A stretch of 64,000 nt of DNA from Micromonospora sp. AMSO31t. GTDB taxonomy: Bacteria; Actinomycetota; Actinomycetes; Mycobacteriales; Micromonosporaceae. A model generated the notes under the pieces. It worked only from the letters and a program-made list of their open reading frames with translations, ran no database searches and was not told where the DNA came from. Where the stretch lies: positions 33,344-97,343 of the forward strand of contig NZ_WBKT01000005.1 in assembly GCF_008868175.1 (NCBI RefSeq), given 5' to 3'. The position numbers and the translations under genes were made by a program. Below, one piece after another: positions 56,563 through 64,000 of the stretch. Every line of letters begins with the position of its first letter. The first letter of the stretch is position 1.

Positions 56563-57341
56563 GCCGTCGCGCCCAGCTGCCCGCGCAGGAACGCGATGTC
56601 GGCCGCCTGGCCCTCGGTGCCGCCCGGTGTCTCCACGATCACCGGCGCGCCGGCCGCCCGGATCACCGCGACCACCAGCTCCGGGTCGATGGTGCCGCCG
56701 GTGAGGTTGTCGTGCCGGTCCTGGCCGGAGTTGAAGGTGCCCTTGGAGTTGTTCGCGTGGATCAGGTCGATCCGGCCGGTGATCACCTTCACCCGGTCGA
56801 CCAGCCCCAGCAGCTCCTCGCCCCCGGCGTGCGCGTGGCAGGTGTCGAGGCAGAAACCCACCTCGTAGTCGCCGAGCGCGTCCCAGAGCCGGGCCAGCGC
56901 GTCCAGGTGCCGGGCACAGGCGTTGTCGCCGCCGGCGGTGTTCTCGATGAGGATCGGGAGCGGGAAGCCGCCGGAGTCCGCCGCGTACGCGAATGTCTTC
57001 CGCCAGTTGTCGAAGCCGACGGCGAGGTCGTCACCGGCGTTGACGTGCCCGCCGTGCACGATCAGCCCCCTGGCGCCGACCGCCGCCGCGGCGGCGGCGT
57101 GGCCGAGCAGCAGCTTGCGGCTGGGGATGCGGATGCGGTTGTTCAGCGTGGCCACGTTGATGACGTACGGCGCGTGCACGTAGAGGTCGACGTCGGCGGC
57201 CCGCAGGCGCTCGGCGTCCTCCCGCGGCTTCGGGGCCTTCCAGCCCTGGGGGTCGGCGAGGAAGAACTGCACCGCCTCCGCGTCCCGGGCGGCCGCCTCG
57301 GCCAGCGGGTCGGTCGGATCGACGTGGGCTCCGATTCGCAT
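56559..57341 (-). CDS. nfo: Deoxyribonuclease IV (AP endonuclease, Nfo family)
   Basis: 260 residues. A TIM-barrel enzyme with three zinc ions that cuts DNA at abasic sites. Ligand motifs in order: LYVHAPYVINVA, IVHGGHV, LIENTAGG, FCLDTCHAHAGG, LIHANNSKGTFNSGQDRHDNLTGG and VIVETPGG, matching E. coli endonuclease IV. ATG at 57341 begins MRIGAHVD; the longer frame lacks support. It is first in an operon with the membrane protein gene downstream. Confidence 0.9.
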   Translation of the reverse strand: MRIGAHVDPTDPLAEAAARDAEAVQFFLADPQGWKAPKPREDAERLRAADVDLYVHAPYVINVATLNNRIRIPSRKLLLGHAAAAAAVGARGLIVHGGHVNAGDDLAVGFDNWRKTFAYAADSGGFPLPILIENTAGGDNACARHLDALARLWDALGDYEVGFCLDTCHAHAGGEELLGLVDRVKVITGRIDLIHANNSKGTFNSGQDRHDNLTGGTIDPELVVAVIRAAGAPVIVETPGGTEGQAADIAFLRGQLGATA

Positions 57342-57987
57342 GCAGGGCAGCCTACGTCGCGCCCCCGACGCGCGGGGCTCCCGCGCGCGGGGGTTCCGCG
57401 GTACGGATCGCGTCACCAGCCGGCCCGGTGGTCGTTGTCCGAGGTGGGATCGATGGTCGACGCTCCGACCGGACGCGGGTCCACAGCGCGGACGGCGAAG
57501 CGGAGGCCCCCGGCAACGGGACGCCCCGCCGTGCGGCCCGGCACGACGGGGCGGGATCCCGGCTCGTCAGACCCGGAGGCTGGCCGCACAACCAGTCCGG
57601 CGAATTCCTCCATTTCCCCCAAGAGGTGACGAGAGCCGTTGTATGGTCAGACCAGGTAACAACACAATAAAGCTCCGCGGGGCGTCCTCGATCCAACCTC
57701 ATCGGTGTGGTCGTTCCTCCCCAGGTCCCACCCAAGGAATGCGGACGGGACGCCCCGCGGCCCCGTGGACAGGGGTCCACCTTCCGGCACGCGACGCCGG
57801 AGGTGGGCCCCTGTCACCGCGTCCGGACCCCGGAGACGACCGGCCCGGGCATGATCGTCGGGACCGGGTATCCTGGTCCGGTTGTCCGCGTCCGGCCGGG
57901 TTCCCCCGGCACCGGTCACGGCAACGACGCACGACCTCCTGCCACGGAAGGACCGTGGCCGCTTAGCCCACAGGAGGTGAGCACGTC
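57342..57987. other. Long gap between nfo and rpsF
   Basis: 646 bases without a credible gene. It holds an orphan FadR/GntR-like operator at 57644, a separated inverted repeat CCGCGGGGCGTCC (57675-57687) with GGACGCCCCGCGG (57748-57760), and a -10-like TATCCT (57869-57874) that may drive rpsF. The 110-base leader could carry the S6/S18 autoregulatory RNA known in front of rpsF, but no such structure was established by eye. Confidence 0.55.
57644..57654. promoter_or_regulatory. FadR/GntR-type operator
   Basis: TGGTC-A-GACCA is a perfect 5-1-5 palindrome equal to the core recognised by FadR-subfamily GntR regulators. It sits inside an AT-rich patch and a wider GTTGT...ACAAC dyad (57639-57663). 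No GntR gene or metabolic gene adjoins it. Confidence 0.55.
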
Positions 57988-58278
57988 TTGCGTCATTACG
58001 AAGTCATGGTGATCCTCGACCCCAGCCTCGAGGAGCGCACCGTCGCCCCGTCGCTCGACACGTACCTGAACGTGATCCGGACCGCGGGTGGCTCGGTGGA
58101 GAAGACCGACGTGTGGGGCCGCCGGCGCCTCGCGTACGAGATCAACAAGAAGGCCGAGGGCATCTACGCCGTCATCGACCTCCAGGCGTCGCCGGAGGCC
58201 GTGGCTGAGCTGGACCGTCAGCTCCGACTCAACGAGTCGGTGCTGCGCACCAAGGTCATCCGCCCGGAGATGCGCTGA
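57988..58278 (+). CDS. rpsF: 30S ribosomal protein S6
   Basis: 96 residues: [52 protein letters not shown] and so on, a complete S6. The start is TTG, decided by AGGAGGTGA at 57972-57980 with a 7-base gap. First gene of rpsF-ssb-rpsR-rplI. Confidence 0.97.
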   Translation: MRHYEVMVILDPSLEERTVAPSLDTYLNVIRTAGGSVEKTDVWGRRRLAYEINKKAEGIYAVIDLQASPEAVAELDRQLRLNESVLRTKVIRPEMR

Positions 58279-58376
58279 GCATCTAGACCCGGCACGTCCG
58301 GATCAAGCCTCATCGACGCTGTCGGAGGGCTCTGAGAGCCTGTAGGGCACAGAGATGAGTGCGCGAGGAGATGGTC

Positions 58377-58889
58377 ATGGCAGGAGACACCACCATCACG
58401 GTCATCGGCAACCTGACCGATGACCCCGAGTTGCGGTTCACCCCCTCCGGGGCGGCGGTCGCCAAGTTCCGGGTCGCCTCGACGCCCCGCTTCATGGACA
58501 AGGCGTCCAACGAGTGGAAGGACGGCGAGCCGCTGTTCCTCTCGTGCACGGTCTGGCGGCAGGCCGCCGAGAACGTCGCCGAGTCGCTGCAGCGCGGCGC
58601 CCGGGTGATCGTGTCCGGCCGGCTGCGTCAGCGGTCGTACGAGACGCGCGAGGGTGAGAAGCGCACCGTCATCGAGCTGGAGGTCGACGAGATCGGCCCG
58701 TCGCTGCGCTACGCCACGGCGAAGGTGCAGAAGATGTCCCGCTCCGGCGGCGGTGGCGGCGGCTTCGGTGGTGGTGGCGGCCAGGGTGGCGGCGGAGGCA
58801 ACTTCGACGACCCCTGGGCTTCTGCTGCACCGGCTCCCTCGCGCGGTGGTTCGGGCGGCGGAAACTTCGACGAGGAGCCCCCGTTCTAA
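58377..58889 (+). CDS. ssb: Single-stranded DNA-binding protein
   Basis: 170 residues. An OB-fold ([83 protein letters not shown]) is followed by a Gly-rich linker and the acidic interaction tip NFDEEPPF. It coats single strands in replication and repair. ATG at 58377 follows GAGGAG; an upstream GTG (58359) would bury that site. Confidence 0.96.
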   Translation: MAGDTTITVIGNLTDDPELRFTPSGAAVAKFRVASTPRFMDKASNEWKDGEPLFLSCTVWRQAAENVAESLQRGARVIVSGRLRQRSYETREGEKRTVIELEVDEIGPSLRYATAKVQKMSRSGGGGGGFGGGGGQGGGGGNFDDPWASAAPAPSRGGSGGGNFDEEPPF

Positions 58890-58930
58890 TGGCGCCGAGC
58901 GCCCGCGATCGCAAACCAGGAGCAAGAGCA

Positions 58931-59170
58931 ATGGCCAAGGCTGCGGCACTTCGCAAGCCGAAGAAGAAGGTGAACCCGCTCGACAAGGACGGGATCACCT
59001 ACATCGACTACAAGGACACCGCGCTGCTGCGGAAGTTCATCTCCGACCGCGGCAAGATCCGCGCTCGGCGGGTGACCGGCGTCACCTCGCAGCAGCAGCG
59101 GCAGATCGCCCGTGCCGTCAAGAACGCCCGCGAGATGGCGCTCCTGCCGTACACGGCCACGGCCCGCTGA
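58931..59170 (+). CDS. rpsR: 30S ribosomal protein S18
   Basis: 79 residues: [69 protein letters not shown] complete S18, pairing with S6 in the 30S platform. No CxxC zinc motif is present, so this is the zinc-free form. AGGAG precedes the ATG. Confidence 0.97.
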   Translation: MAKAAALRKPKKKVNPLDKDGITYIDYKDTALLRKFISDRGKIRARRVTGVTSQQQRQIARAVKNAREMALLPYTATAR

Positions 59171-59184
59171 GAGGAGGCACCGAC

Positions 59185-59631
59185 ATGAAGATCATCCTGA
59201 CTCAGGAGGTGTCCGGCCTCGGTGCCCCGGGCGACATCGTCGAGGTGAAGGACGGCTACGGCCGTAACTACCTGCTGCCGCAGGGCTTCGCGATCGCCTG
59301 GACCAAGGGCGCGGAGAAGCAGGTCACGGTCATCCAGCGGGCCCGCGCGGCCCGCGAGATCCGCGACCTCGACCACGCCAACGAGGTCAAGGCCCAGATC
59401 GAGGGTCTGAAGGTCAACCTGAAGGCCCGCGCCGGCGACGGCGGGCGGCTCTTCGGCTCGGTCACCCCGGCCGAGATCGTCGACGCCGTCAAGGCGGCCG
59501 GCGGCCCGACCCTGGACCGTCGTCGGCTGGTGCTGCCCAGCCACATCAAGTCGCTCGGCGCCTACCCGGTCAGCATCCGGCTGCACCCCGAGGTGAGCGC
59601 CAAGTTCGACCTGAACGTGGTCAAGGGCTGA
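59185..59631 (+). CDS. rplI: 50S ribosomal protein L9
   Basis: 148 residues: [40 protein letters not shown], a long helix, then the C-terminal RNA-binding domain [24 protein letters not shown] precedes the ATG, 14 bases after rpsR. Confidence 0.97.
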   Translation: MKIILTQEVSGLGAPGDIVEVKDGYGRNYLLPQGFAIAWTKGAEKQVTVIQRARAAREIRDLDHANEVKAQIEGLKVNLKARAGDGGRLFGSVTPAEIVDAVKAAGGPTLDRRRLVLPSHIKSLGAYPVSIRLHPEVSAKFDLNVVKG

Positions 59632-59657
59632 CACGGGCTGACACCCGACAGCACGAC

Positions 59658-59694
59658 GGAAGGGCCCGCACCGCCATCCGGTGCGGGCCCTTCC
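59658..59694. terminator. Terminator after the rpsF-rplI group
   Basis: GGAAGGGCCCGCACCG (59658-59673), loop CCATC, and its exact complement (59679-59694) form a 16-bp stem with A/T at the ends, between convergent genes. Confidence 0.9.
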
Positions 59695-59729
59695 GCATGT
59701 CGGAGGGGCCACAGCCGCCAGTCGCGGCG

Positions 59730-61274
59730 TCACCCGATCGGCTGGCCAGTCACCGCGCTGATCACCACGGTCGAGAGCCCACCGCCCACCACGGCCGCCG
59801 CCAGCGCCACCGTCGCCGACCGCCAGGTCGTGCCGACCCGACGCAGCACCACCGCCACCACGAGACTGCTCAGCAGCGCCAGCCCGAACCGCGGCGCCCC
59901 GGCCACCAACGAGGCGATGGCGTGCGCCCGCGGCGAGTCACAACCGCCCCCGCTGATGTCCGTGACGCACCCCTCCGGGGGCTGCCCGTCGAGGAACAGC
60001 AACCCGACGATGAGCAGCAACGCCGGCACCAGGTAACACGAAGCCGTGTAGAACAGCGACCGCAGCGGCCCACCCGGATCCGGGTCGAGCAGGTCGTCCT
60101 CCAGCGGACGGCCCCACGACCCGCCGCCCACCGTCTCCACGCGCCGCCGCACCGTCGACGCCCCGGCCCGCCCCGCGACCACCGGCTCCACCGGTCGACG
60201 GCGGGGCGCCGGACGCGGCGCGGGCGCGGCGACCATCGGCGACCGCGGGGCCGACGGCGGCGTCTCCGTCCAGCGGGGATCGTCACCGGCCAGCCGGGTC
60301 CCGGACCAGAACGCCTCGGCGCGCTCCGGCGACGCCCAGCCCTCCCGGACCGGCACCTGCGGCGCCGTCCGGTCCCACTGGTCGACCTCCGCGTACCGCT
60401 CCCCGGCACCGGCCTCCCGGACCCGGTCCCACTGGCCGGTGCCGGCCTGCCGGTCCCACTGGCCGGTGTCCGTGAACCGGTCCCACTGGCCGGTGTGCTC
60501 CGTCCGGTCCCAGCGGCTCTCCGCCTGGTCCCACCGGCCGGCGGTGGCGGAACGGCCCCACGCCTGCACGCCCGACGCGTCCCACGGGTCGACCGCCGGC
60601 TGCTCCGCCGGGTCCGGCTCGGCCGCCCGGCCGCGTTCCCACGGATCGGCCGCCGGCCGCGACCACGGATCCGTTGTGGCGCGCCGGCTCCGCCGGGTCG
60701 GCCGCTCGGCATCCCAGCGGTCACCCTCGTCGCCCGACGCGGGCGCCTCCTCCAGCCCCGACCAGGTCACCTGCGGCCGCCGGGTCGCCGCGCGACGCGG
60801 CCGGCTCCGCGGGGCCACCCCGGAGACCGGCTCGCCCCCGATCCCGTCGGCCCGCCGGCTCCCCACGTACCCCTGGTCCTGCGGGGTGTCCATGGTCCAC
60901 TCGGCGGTGTGGTCGGAGACCGGGCCCGCGCCGATGGCCCGCAGGTCGCGGCGGTCGTCCTCGCGACGCCAACCGGTGTCCGCCTGCCAACCCCCGCCCG
61001 AGTAGGGCGGGTCGACGTCCTCGTCGTCGTCGCGGGCGGCGTGCCGACCCCCGCCGTCGGCGCGACGGATGCCGGACTCCAGAGCCCAGCGAGGAAGGTA
61101 GGCGTCGACCGGCTCGTCCTGGCCGCGCTCGACGGCGCGCCGACGACTCGGCGTGCGGTAGCTCTCGGAGGCGGACGACCCGACCGGGAGCGGACCGGCG
61201 GGAGCGGCCCAGGAGGCGCTCGGCCGGCGCTCGCGCGGGCTGCCCTCCCCGCTTCCCCAGTCCCGGTTTCTCAC
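59730..61274 (-). CDS. Membrane protein with Trp-Asp-Arg repeats
   Basis: 514 residues of unrecognised family. The N-terminal 390 are charged and low-complexity, with tandem TGQWDR-type repeats at 246-301 (RWDQ, RWDR, QWDR three times, QWDR again). The C-terminal 120 hold three or four membrane helices (SLFYTASCYLVPALLLIVGLLFLDGQ, FGLALLSSLVVAVVLRRVG, VALAAAVVGGGLSTVVISAV) with two Cys in the outer loop (CVTDISGGGCDS). GTG at 61274 is tentative, without a good ribosome site. It lies between rplI and dnaB, like the actinobacterial genes of variable type found there. Function unknown. Confidence 0.7.
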   Translation of the reverse strand: MRNRDWGSGEGSPRERRPSASWAAPAGPLPVGSSASESYRTPSRRRAVERGQDEPVDAYLPRWALESGIRRADGGGRHAARDDDEDVDPPYSGGGWQADTGWRREDDRRDLRAIGAGPVSDHTAEWTMDTPQDQGYVGSRRADGIGGEPVSGVAPRSRPRRAATRRPQVTWSGLEEAPASGDEGDRWDAERPTRRSRRATTDPWSRPAADPWERGRAAEPDPAEQPAVDPWDASGVQAWGRSATAGRWDQAESRWDRTEHTGQWDRFTDTGQWDRQAGTGQWDRVREAGAGERYAEVDQWDRTAPQVPVREGWASPERAEAFWSGTRLAGDDPRWTETPPSAPRSPMVAAPAPRPAPRRRPVEPVVAGRAGASTVRRRVETVGGGSWGRPLEDDLLDPDPGGPLRSLFYTASCYLVPALLLIVGLLFLDGQPPEGCVTDISGGGCDSPRAHAIASLVAGAPRFGLALLSSLVVAVVLRRVGTTWRSATVALAAAVVGGGLSTVVISAVTGQPIG

Positions 61275-61669
61275 GGCGGGAGCGTGACCCTTCTCAACCG
61301 AAAGTGCAATCCGCAGTCCAGGTGTAGCCGTTCGCAGAGATAGTACGGGACGAACGGCGCCCAAGCTCGACCCGAAATCTTTCGTCCACAGGGTGGGGAT
61401 CGCAAAACCCCAGGTCAGCGCCGAGCGGGCCGAAATTCCCCATCACTTATCCACACCCTGTGCACACCCTGCGCACATGCCTGCCCACCGGCGTCCACAG
61501 GTTGTCCCGAGGCTCGTCCACCGGTGCTGTTGAGTGGCTGACCTCGGGTTCCGTATCGTGGTCCCCCGACCGTCCGGGCGATGGCCCCCGATCGACCGGA
61601 GGGTCGTCGGAACTTGTCACACCCTGGCGGTAGAGCTGGATCCGATCCGACGCAGCAAGGGGGGAACCC
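61275..61669. promoter_or_regulatory. Upstream region of dnaB with DnaA boxes and promoter
   Basis: 395 bases without a gene. TTATCCACA (61447-61455) is an exact DnaA box; TCGTCCACA (61382), GCGTCCACA (61491) and TCGTCCACC (61514) are weaker. Just downstream, TTGAGT (61530-61535), an 18-base spacer and TATCGT (61554-61559) form a plausible dnaB promoter. The boxes thus lie directly upstream of the -35. Confidence 0.55.
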
Positions 61670-63073
61670 GTGTCGGTCACCGACGAGACGCGCTCGGAAC
61701 GGGCCGGGGGGCCGCCGCCCGCCCCGGCGCAGCGGGACGGCCAGTTCGAGAAGACCCCGCCCCAGGACGTGGCCGCCGAGCAGTGCGTCCTCGGCGGCAT
61801 GCTGCTCTCCAAGGACGCCATCGCCGACGTCGTCGAGATCCTCAAGTCGAACGACTTCTACCGCCCGGTGCACGCCACCATCTTCGACGCGATCCTCGAC
61901 ATCTACGGCCGCGGTGAGCCGGCCGACCCGATCACCGTGGCCGCCGCGCTCGCCGACTCCGGCGACCTGGCGCGGATCGGCGGCGCGCCCTACCTGCACA
62001 CGCTGATCGCCAGCGTCCCCACCGCCGCCAACGCCGCCTACTACGCCCGCATCGTCGGCGAGCGGGCGGTGCTGCGCCGGCTCGTCGAGGCCGGCACCCG
62101 GATCGTCCAGCTCGGCTACGGCACCGGCCAGGGCGGCAGCCGCGACGTCGACGACGTCGTCGACCTCGCCCAGCAGGCCGTCTACGAGGTCACCGAGAAG
62201 CGGGTCAGCGAGGACTTCGCGGTCCTGGCCGACATGCTCCAGCCGACCCTCGACGAGATCGAGGCGGTTGGCGCGCAGGGCGGGGTGATGACCGGTGTCC
62301 CGACCGGGTTCAGCGACCTCGACCGGCTGCTCAACGGCCTCCACCCGGGTCAACTTGTGATCGTGGCCGGCAGGCCTGGCCTGGGTAAATCGACGGCATC
62401 TATGGACTTTGCCCGGAATGCTGCTATTCGCGCCAACCAGGCCGCGGCGATCTTCTCGCTGGAAATGAGCAAGGTCGAGATCGTCATGCGACTCCTCTCG
62501 GCCGAGGCGCGCGTTCCGCTGCACGTGCTGCGCAGCGGCCAGCTCTCCGACGACGACTGGACCAAGCTGGCCCGGTGCATGGGCGAGATCAGCGAGGCGC
62601 CGCTCTTCGTCGACGACACGCCGAGCATGAACCTCATGGAGATCCGGGCCAAGGCGCGCCGGCTCAAGCAGAAGCACGACCTCAAGCTGATCGTGGTCGA
62701 CTACCTCCAGCTGATGACCTCGCCAAAGCGCACCGAGAGCCGGCAGCAGGAGGTCGCGGACCTGTCCCGTGGCCTGAAGCTGCTGGCCAAGGAGGTCGAG
62801 TGCCCGGTGATCGCGGTCAGCCAGCTGAACCGTGGCCCGGAGCAGCGCACCGACAAGCGACCTCAACTGTCTGACTTGCGGGAATCGGGATCGATCGAAC
62901 AGGACGCCGACGTCGTCATCCTGTTGCACCGCGACGACTACTACGACAAGGAGTCGCCGCGCGCCGGGGAGGCGGACCTGATCGTCGCCAAGCACCGAAA
63001 TGGACCGACCGACACGATCACGGTTGCCGCCCAGTTGCACCTGTCCCGCTTCGTCGACATGGCCATCGTCTGA
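61670..63073 (+). CDS. dnaB: Replicative DNA helicase DnaB
   Basis: 467 residues, the hexameric fork helicase. N-terminal domain PPQDVAAEQCVLGGMLLSKDAIADVVEIL, linker, then RecA-like core with Walker A GRPGLGKST (234-242), IFSLEMSKVEIVMRLLS, KLIVVDYLQLM (Walker B), ISQLNRGPEQR-like VSQLNRGPEQR and SDLRESGSIEQDADVVILLHRD. No intein interrupts it, unlike in some mycobacteria. GTG follows AAGGGGGGAA. DciA at 9926 is its likely loader. Confidence 0.97.
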   Translation: MSVTDETRSERAGGPPPAPAQRDGQFEKTPPQDVAAEQCVLGGMLLSKDAIADVVEILKSNDFYRPVHATIFDAILDIYGRGEPADPITVAAALADSGDLARIGGAPYLHTLIASVPTAANAAYYARIVGERAVLRRLVEAGTRIVQLGYGTGQGGSRDVDDVVDLAQQAVYEVTEKRVSEDFAVLADMLQPTLDEIEAVGAQGGVMTGVPTGFSDLDRLLNGLHPGQLVIVAGRPGLGKSTASMDFARNAAIRANQAAAIFSLEMSKVEIVMRLLSAEARVPLHVLRSGQLSDDDWTKLARCMGEISEAPLFVDDTPSMNLMEIRAKARRLKQKHDLKLIVVDYLQLMTSPKRTESRQQEVADLSRGLKLLAKEVECPVIAVSQLNRGPEQRTDKRPQLSDLRESGSIEQDADVVILLHRDDYYDKESPRAGEADLIVAKHRNGPTDTITVAAQLHLSRFVDMAIV

Positions 63074-63091
63074 CCCGGAGCGGCGCGGTGG

Positions 63092-63775
63092 TCAGCCGAG
63101 CAGGGGGAACCAGCCGGCGGCCTCGCCCAGCTCCAGCCGGTCGCGGTCGGTGAGCGGCACCCGGCCGGTGGCCTTGAGCAGGTAGTCGCGGTCGTCCCAG
63201 CCGGTCGGGCGGACGGCGTCGTCGCTGAGCAGCCCGTCCACCGTGGCCACCGCCAACCGGGTGGGCGCCTCCGCGGGGAGCGGGGCGTCGGGTAGGTCCA
63301 CCACCAGGTCGAGGTGGTGGATGACCGCCTCGGTGGCCAGGGTGGCGAGGAAATCGGGTACGCGCAGCACGTGCCCCTGCGTGGTCACGTGCCCGTCGGG
63401 GTCGGCGGCTGCGGCCGCCCGGACGGCGGCGGGCGCCGTGTCGGACCAGATGCGCACCACGCCGCTGGGCCGGTCGAAGGCGGCGGCGGAGCGCCGCGCC
63501 CACCAGGCGTGCTTCGCGCTCGCCTCGTCGTCGTCGCCGGGGGTGAACGCGCGCCAGTAGCTGACGTCGTCGACGTCGGCGGGCCCGGGTGCCGGGCTGG
63601 CGAGGGCGACCAGCGCCCGTTGCGCGTCGCAGAGCACGTGGAAGAGCAGGTCGGCGACGAGCCATCCCCGGCAGCGGGTGGGGCGTTGCAGACCGGCGTC
63701 GTCGAGTGGGGTGACGACGGCGGTGATGCCGTCGTACGCCTGCGCCAGCGCCTCGTGCGGCCGGATCGCGGTCAT
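63092..63775 (-). CDS. DinB/MDMPI-type (maleylpyruvate isomerase N-terminal domain) protein
   Basis: 227 residues with the four-helix DinB-like fold: LAQAYDGITAVVTPLDDAGLQRPTRCRGWLVADLLFHVLCDAQRALVAL (metal-binding His in LLFHV) and ATEAVIHHLDLVVDLPDAP (His-His pair). Members use mycothiol or other thiols in isomerisation or detoxification; this one's substrate is unknown. ATG start. Convergent with dnaB across 18 bases. Confidence 0.8.
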   Translation of the reverse strand: MTAIRPHEALAQAYDGITAVVTPLDDAGLQRPTRCRGWLVADLLFHVLCDAQRALVALASPAPGPADVDDVSYWRAFTPGDDDEASAKHAWWARRSAAAFDRPSGVVRIWSDTAPAAVRAAAAADPDGHVTTQGHVLRVPDFLATLATEAVIHHLDLVVDLPDAPLPAEAPTRLAVATVDGLLSDDAVRPTGWDDRDYLLKATGRVPLTDRDRLELGEAAGWFPLLG

Positions 63776-63817
63776 GTCGTGAGCCTGCCACGGCGGGGCG
63801 GTGTCGGCACGACGGTG

Positions 63818-63848
63818 ACGCCGGGCCGGTGGATCGCCGGCCCGGCGT
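63818..63848 (-). terminator. Terminator after the right-edge gene
   Basis: ACGCCGGGCCGG (63818-63829) and CCGGCCCGGCGT (63837-63848), a perfect 12-bp stem with loop TGGATCG, 9 bases past the stop of the partial gene. Confidence 0.7.
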
Positions 63849-63856
63849 GGCGAGGG

Positions 63857-64000
63857 TCAGTCGAACAGTTCGCCGAGGAAGCCGCCGTGCTTCTTCTTGC
63901 GGCGGTAGTGGCCGTGGTAGCCGTGGTGCTGGCCGCCGTACGCGGGCTGCCCGTAGCCGTGGCCGGGCGGCGGAGGCGGGGGGACGGCGCCGTAGCCGGG
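63857..64000 (-). CDS. C-terminal end of a zf-TFIIB-type protein (cut by right edge)
   Basis: The last 47 residues read PGYGAVPPPPPPGHGYGQ, then HHGYHGHYRRKKKHGGFLGELFD and a stop (complement of 63857-63859). A Pro/Gly/Tyr/His-rich stretch ending in a basic patch and FLxELFD is the tail I associate with actinobacterial TFIIB-type zinc-ribbon proteins. The zinc ribbon itself would lie beyond the window, so the family is only probable. Confidence 0.6.
   Translation of the reverse strand, partial: PGYGAVPPPPPPGHGYGQPAYGGQHHGYHGHYRRKKKHGGFLGELFD

Noticed and set aside
61670..63073. An intein in dnaB, as in some mycobacteria
   Set aside because: The 467-residue product is continuous across Walker A and the later motifs, with no splicing blocks.

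Overview
The window is high-GC actinobacterial chromosome and almost certainly spans the replication origin of a Micromonosporaceae member, probably Micromonospora. The case rests on codon bias with strong GC3, the gene order dnaA-oriC-dnaN-gnd-recF-dciA around the origin, the rpmH-rnpA-yidD-yidC-jag-rsmG-parA-parB block, and the remote blocks cwlM-trxA-trxB-anti-sigma-sigM-pseudokinase-murJ-cca and ino1/padR-DUF5318-PBP-GT87-rpsF-ssb-rpsR-rplI-dnaB. The last two follow the order known from Mycobacterium tuberculosis (Rv3907-Rv3916 and Rv0046-Rv0058). The species call is inference; the gene calls come from the translated sequence.

Layout. 0-2 kb: a gene end, an epoxide hydrolase and a decayed tyrosine-recombinase fragment facing the 3' end of a tRNA-Ala gene, the mark of a lost integrative element. 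2-8 kb: tRNA-Ala, a 42-residue DLW-39 protein, tRNA-Ile, a DUF3566 membrane protein, gyrA and gyrB, all leftward. 8-9.9 kb: a lineage-specific insert (an unknown protein, an OhrR/MarR-type regulator with a tandem palindromic operator, a small basic protein) that separates gyrB from dciA. 9.9-16.3 kb: dciA, recF, gnd, dnaN, then oriC (13.73-14.49 kb, about 17 DnaA boxes plus an AT-rich stretch) and dnaA. 16.9-23.5 kb: the rightward rpmH to parB block. 23.5-26.4 kb: almost 3 kb without a convincing gene, holding six of the eight parS sites, low-complexity arrays, a 19-bp minisatellite and a small DnaA-box cluster. 26.4-39 kb: HIT-like protein, ATP-grasp ligase, aminotransferase, GNAT, CwlM-type amidase, thioredoxin and its reductase, SigM with its anti-sigma, a pseudokinase and MurJ. 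39-47 kb: CCA-adding enzyme, secreted subtilase with trefoil-like repeats, flotillin/NfeD pair, a second ECF sigma/partner pair, Ogt. 47-57 kb: inositol phosphate synthase with PadR, DUF5318, class A PBP, two polytopic membrane proteins, endonuclease IV. 58-64 kb: rpsF-ssb-rpsR-rplI, a membrane protein with tryptophan repeats, replicative helicase dnaB, a DinB/MDMPI-type protein and a gene cut by the right edge.

How it works together. oriC, dnaA, dnaN, recF, dciA, gyrase, ssb and dnaB form the replication set. ParA, ParB and parS form the segregation set. The right-hand genes serve membrane insertion (YidC), envelope growth (MurJ, CwlM, PBP, pseudokinase) and redox balance through thioredoxin, with inositol supply for mycothiol and phosphoinositides. 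A recurring theme is small groups of DnaA boxes outside oriC, placed upstream of gyrA, dnaA and dnaB, at the parS end of the gene-free stretch, and between murJ and the pseudokinase. No wholly new multi-gene system is evident. The most unusual parts are the parS-rich repeat region, parS sites embedded in the parA reading frame, the DnaA-box mini-clusters and an orphan FadR-like operator upstream of rpsF.
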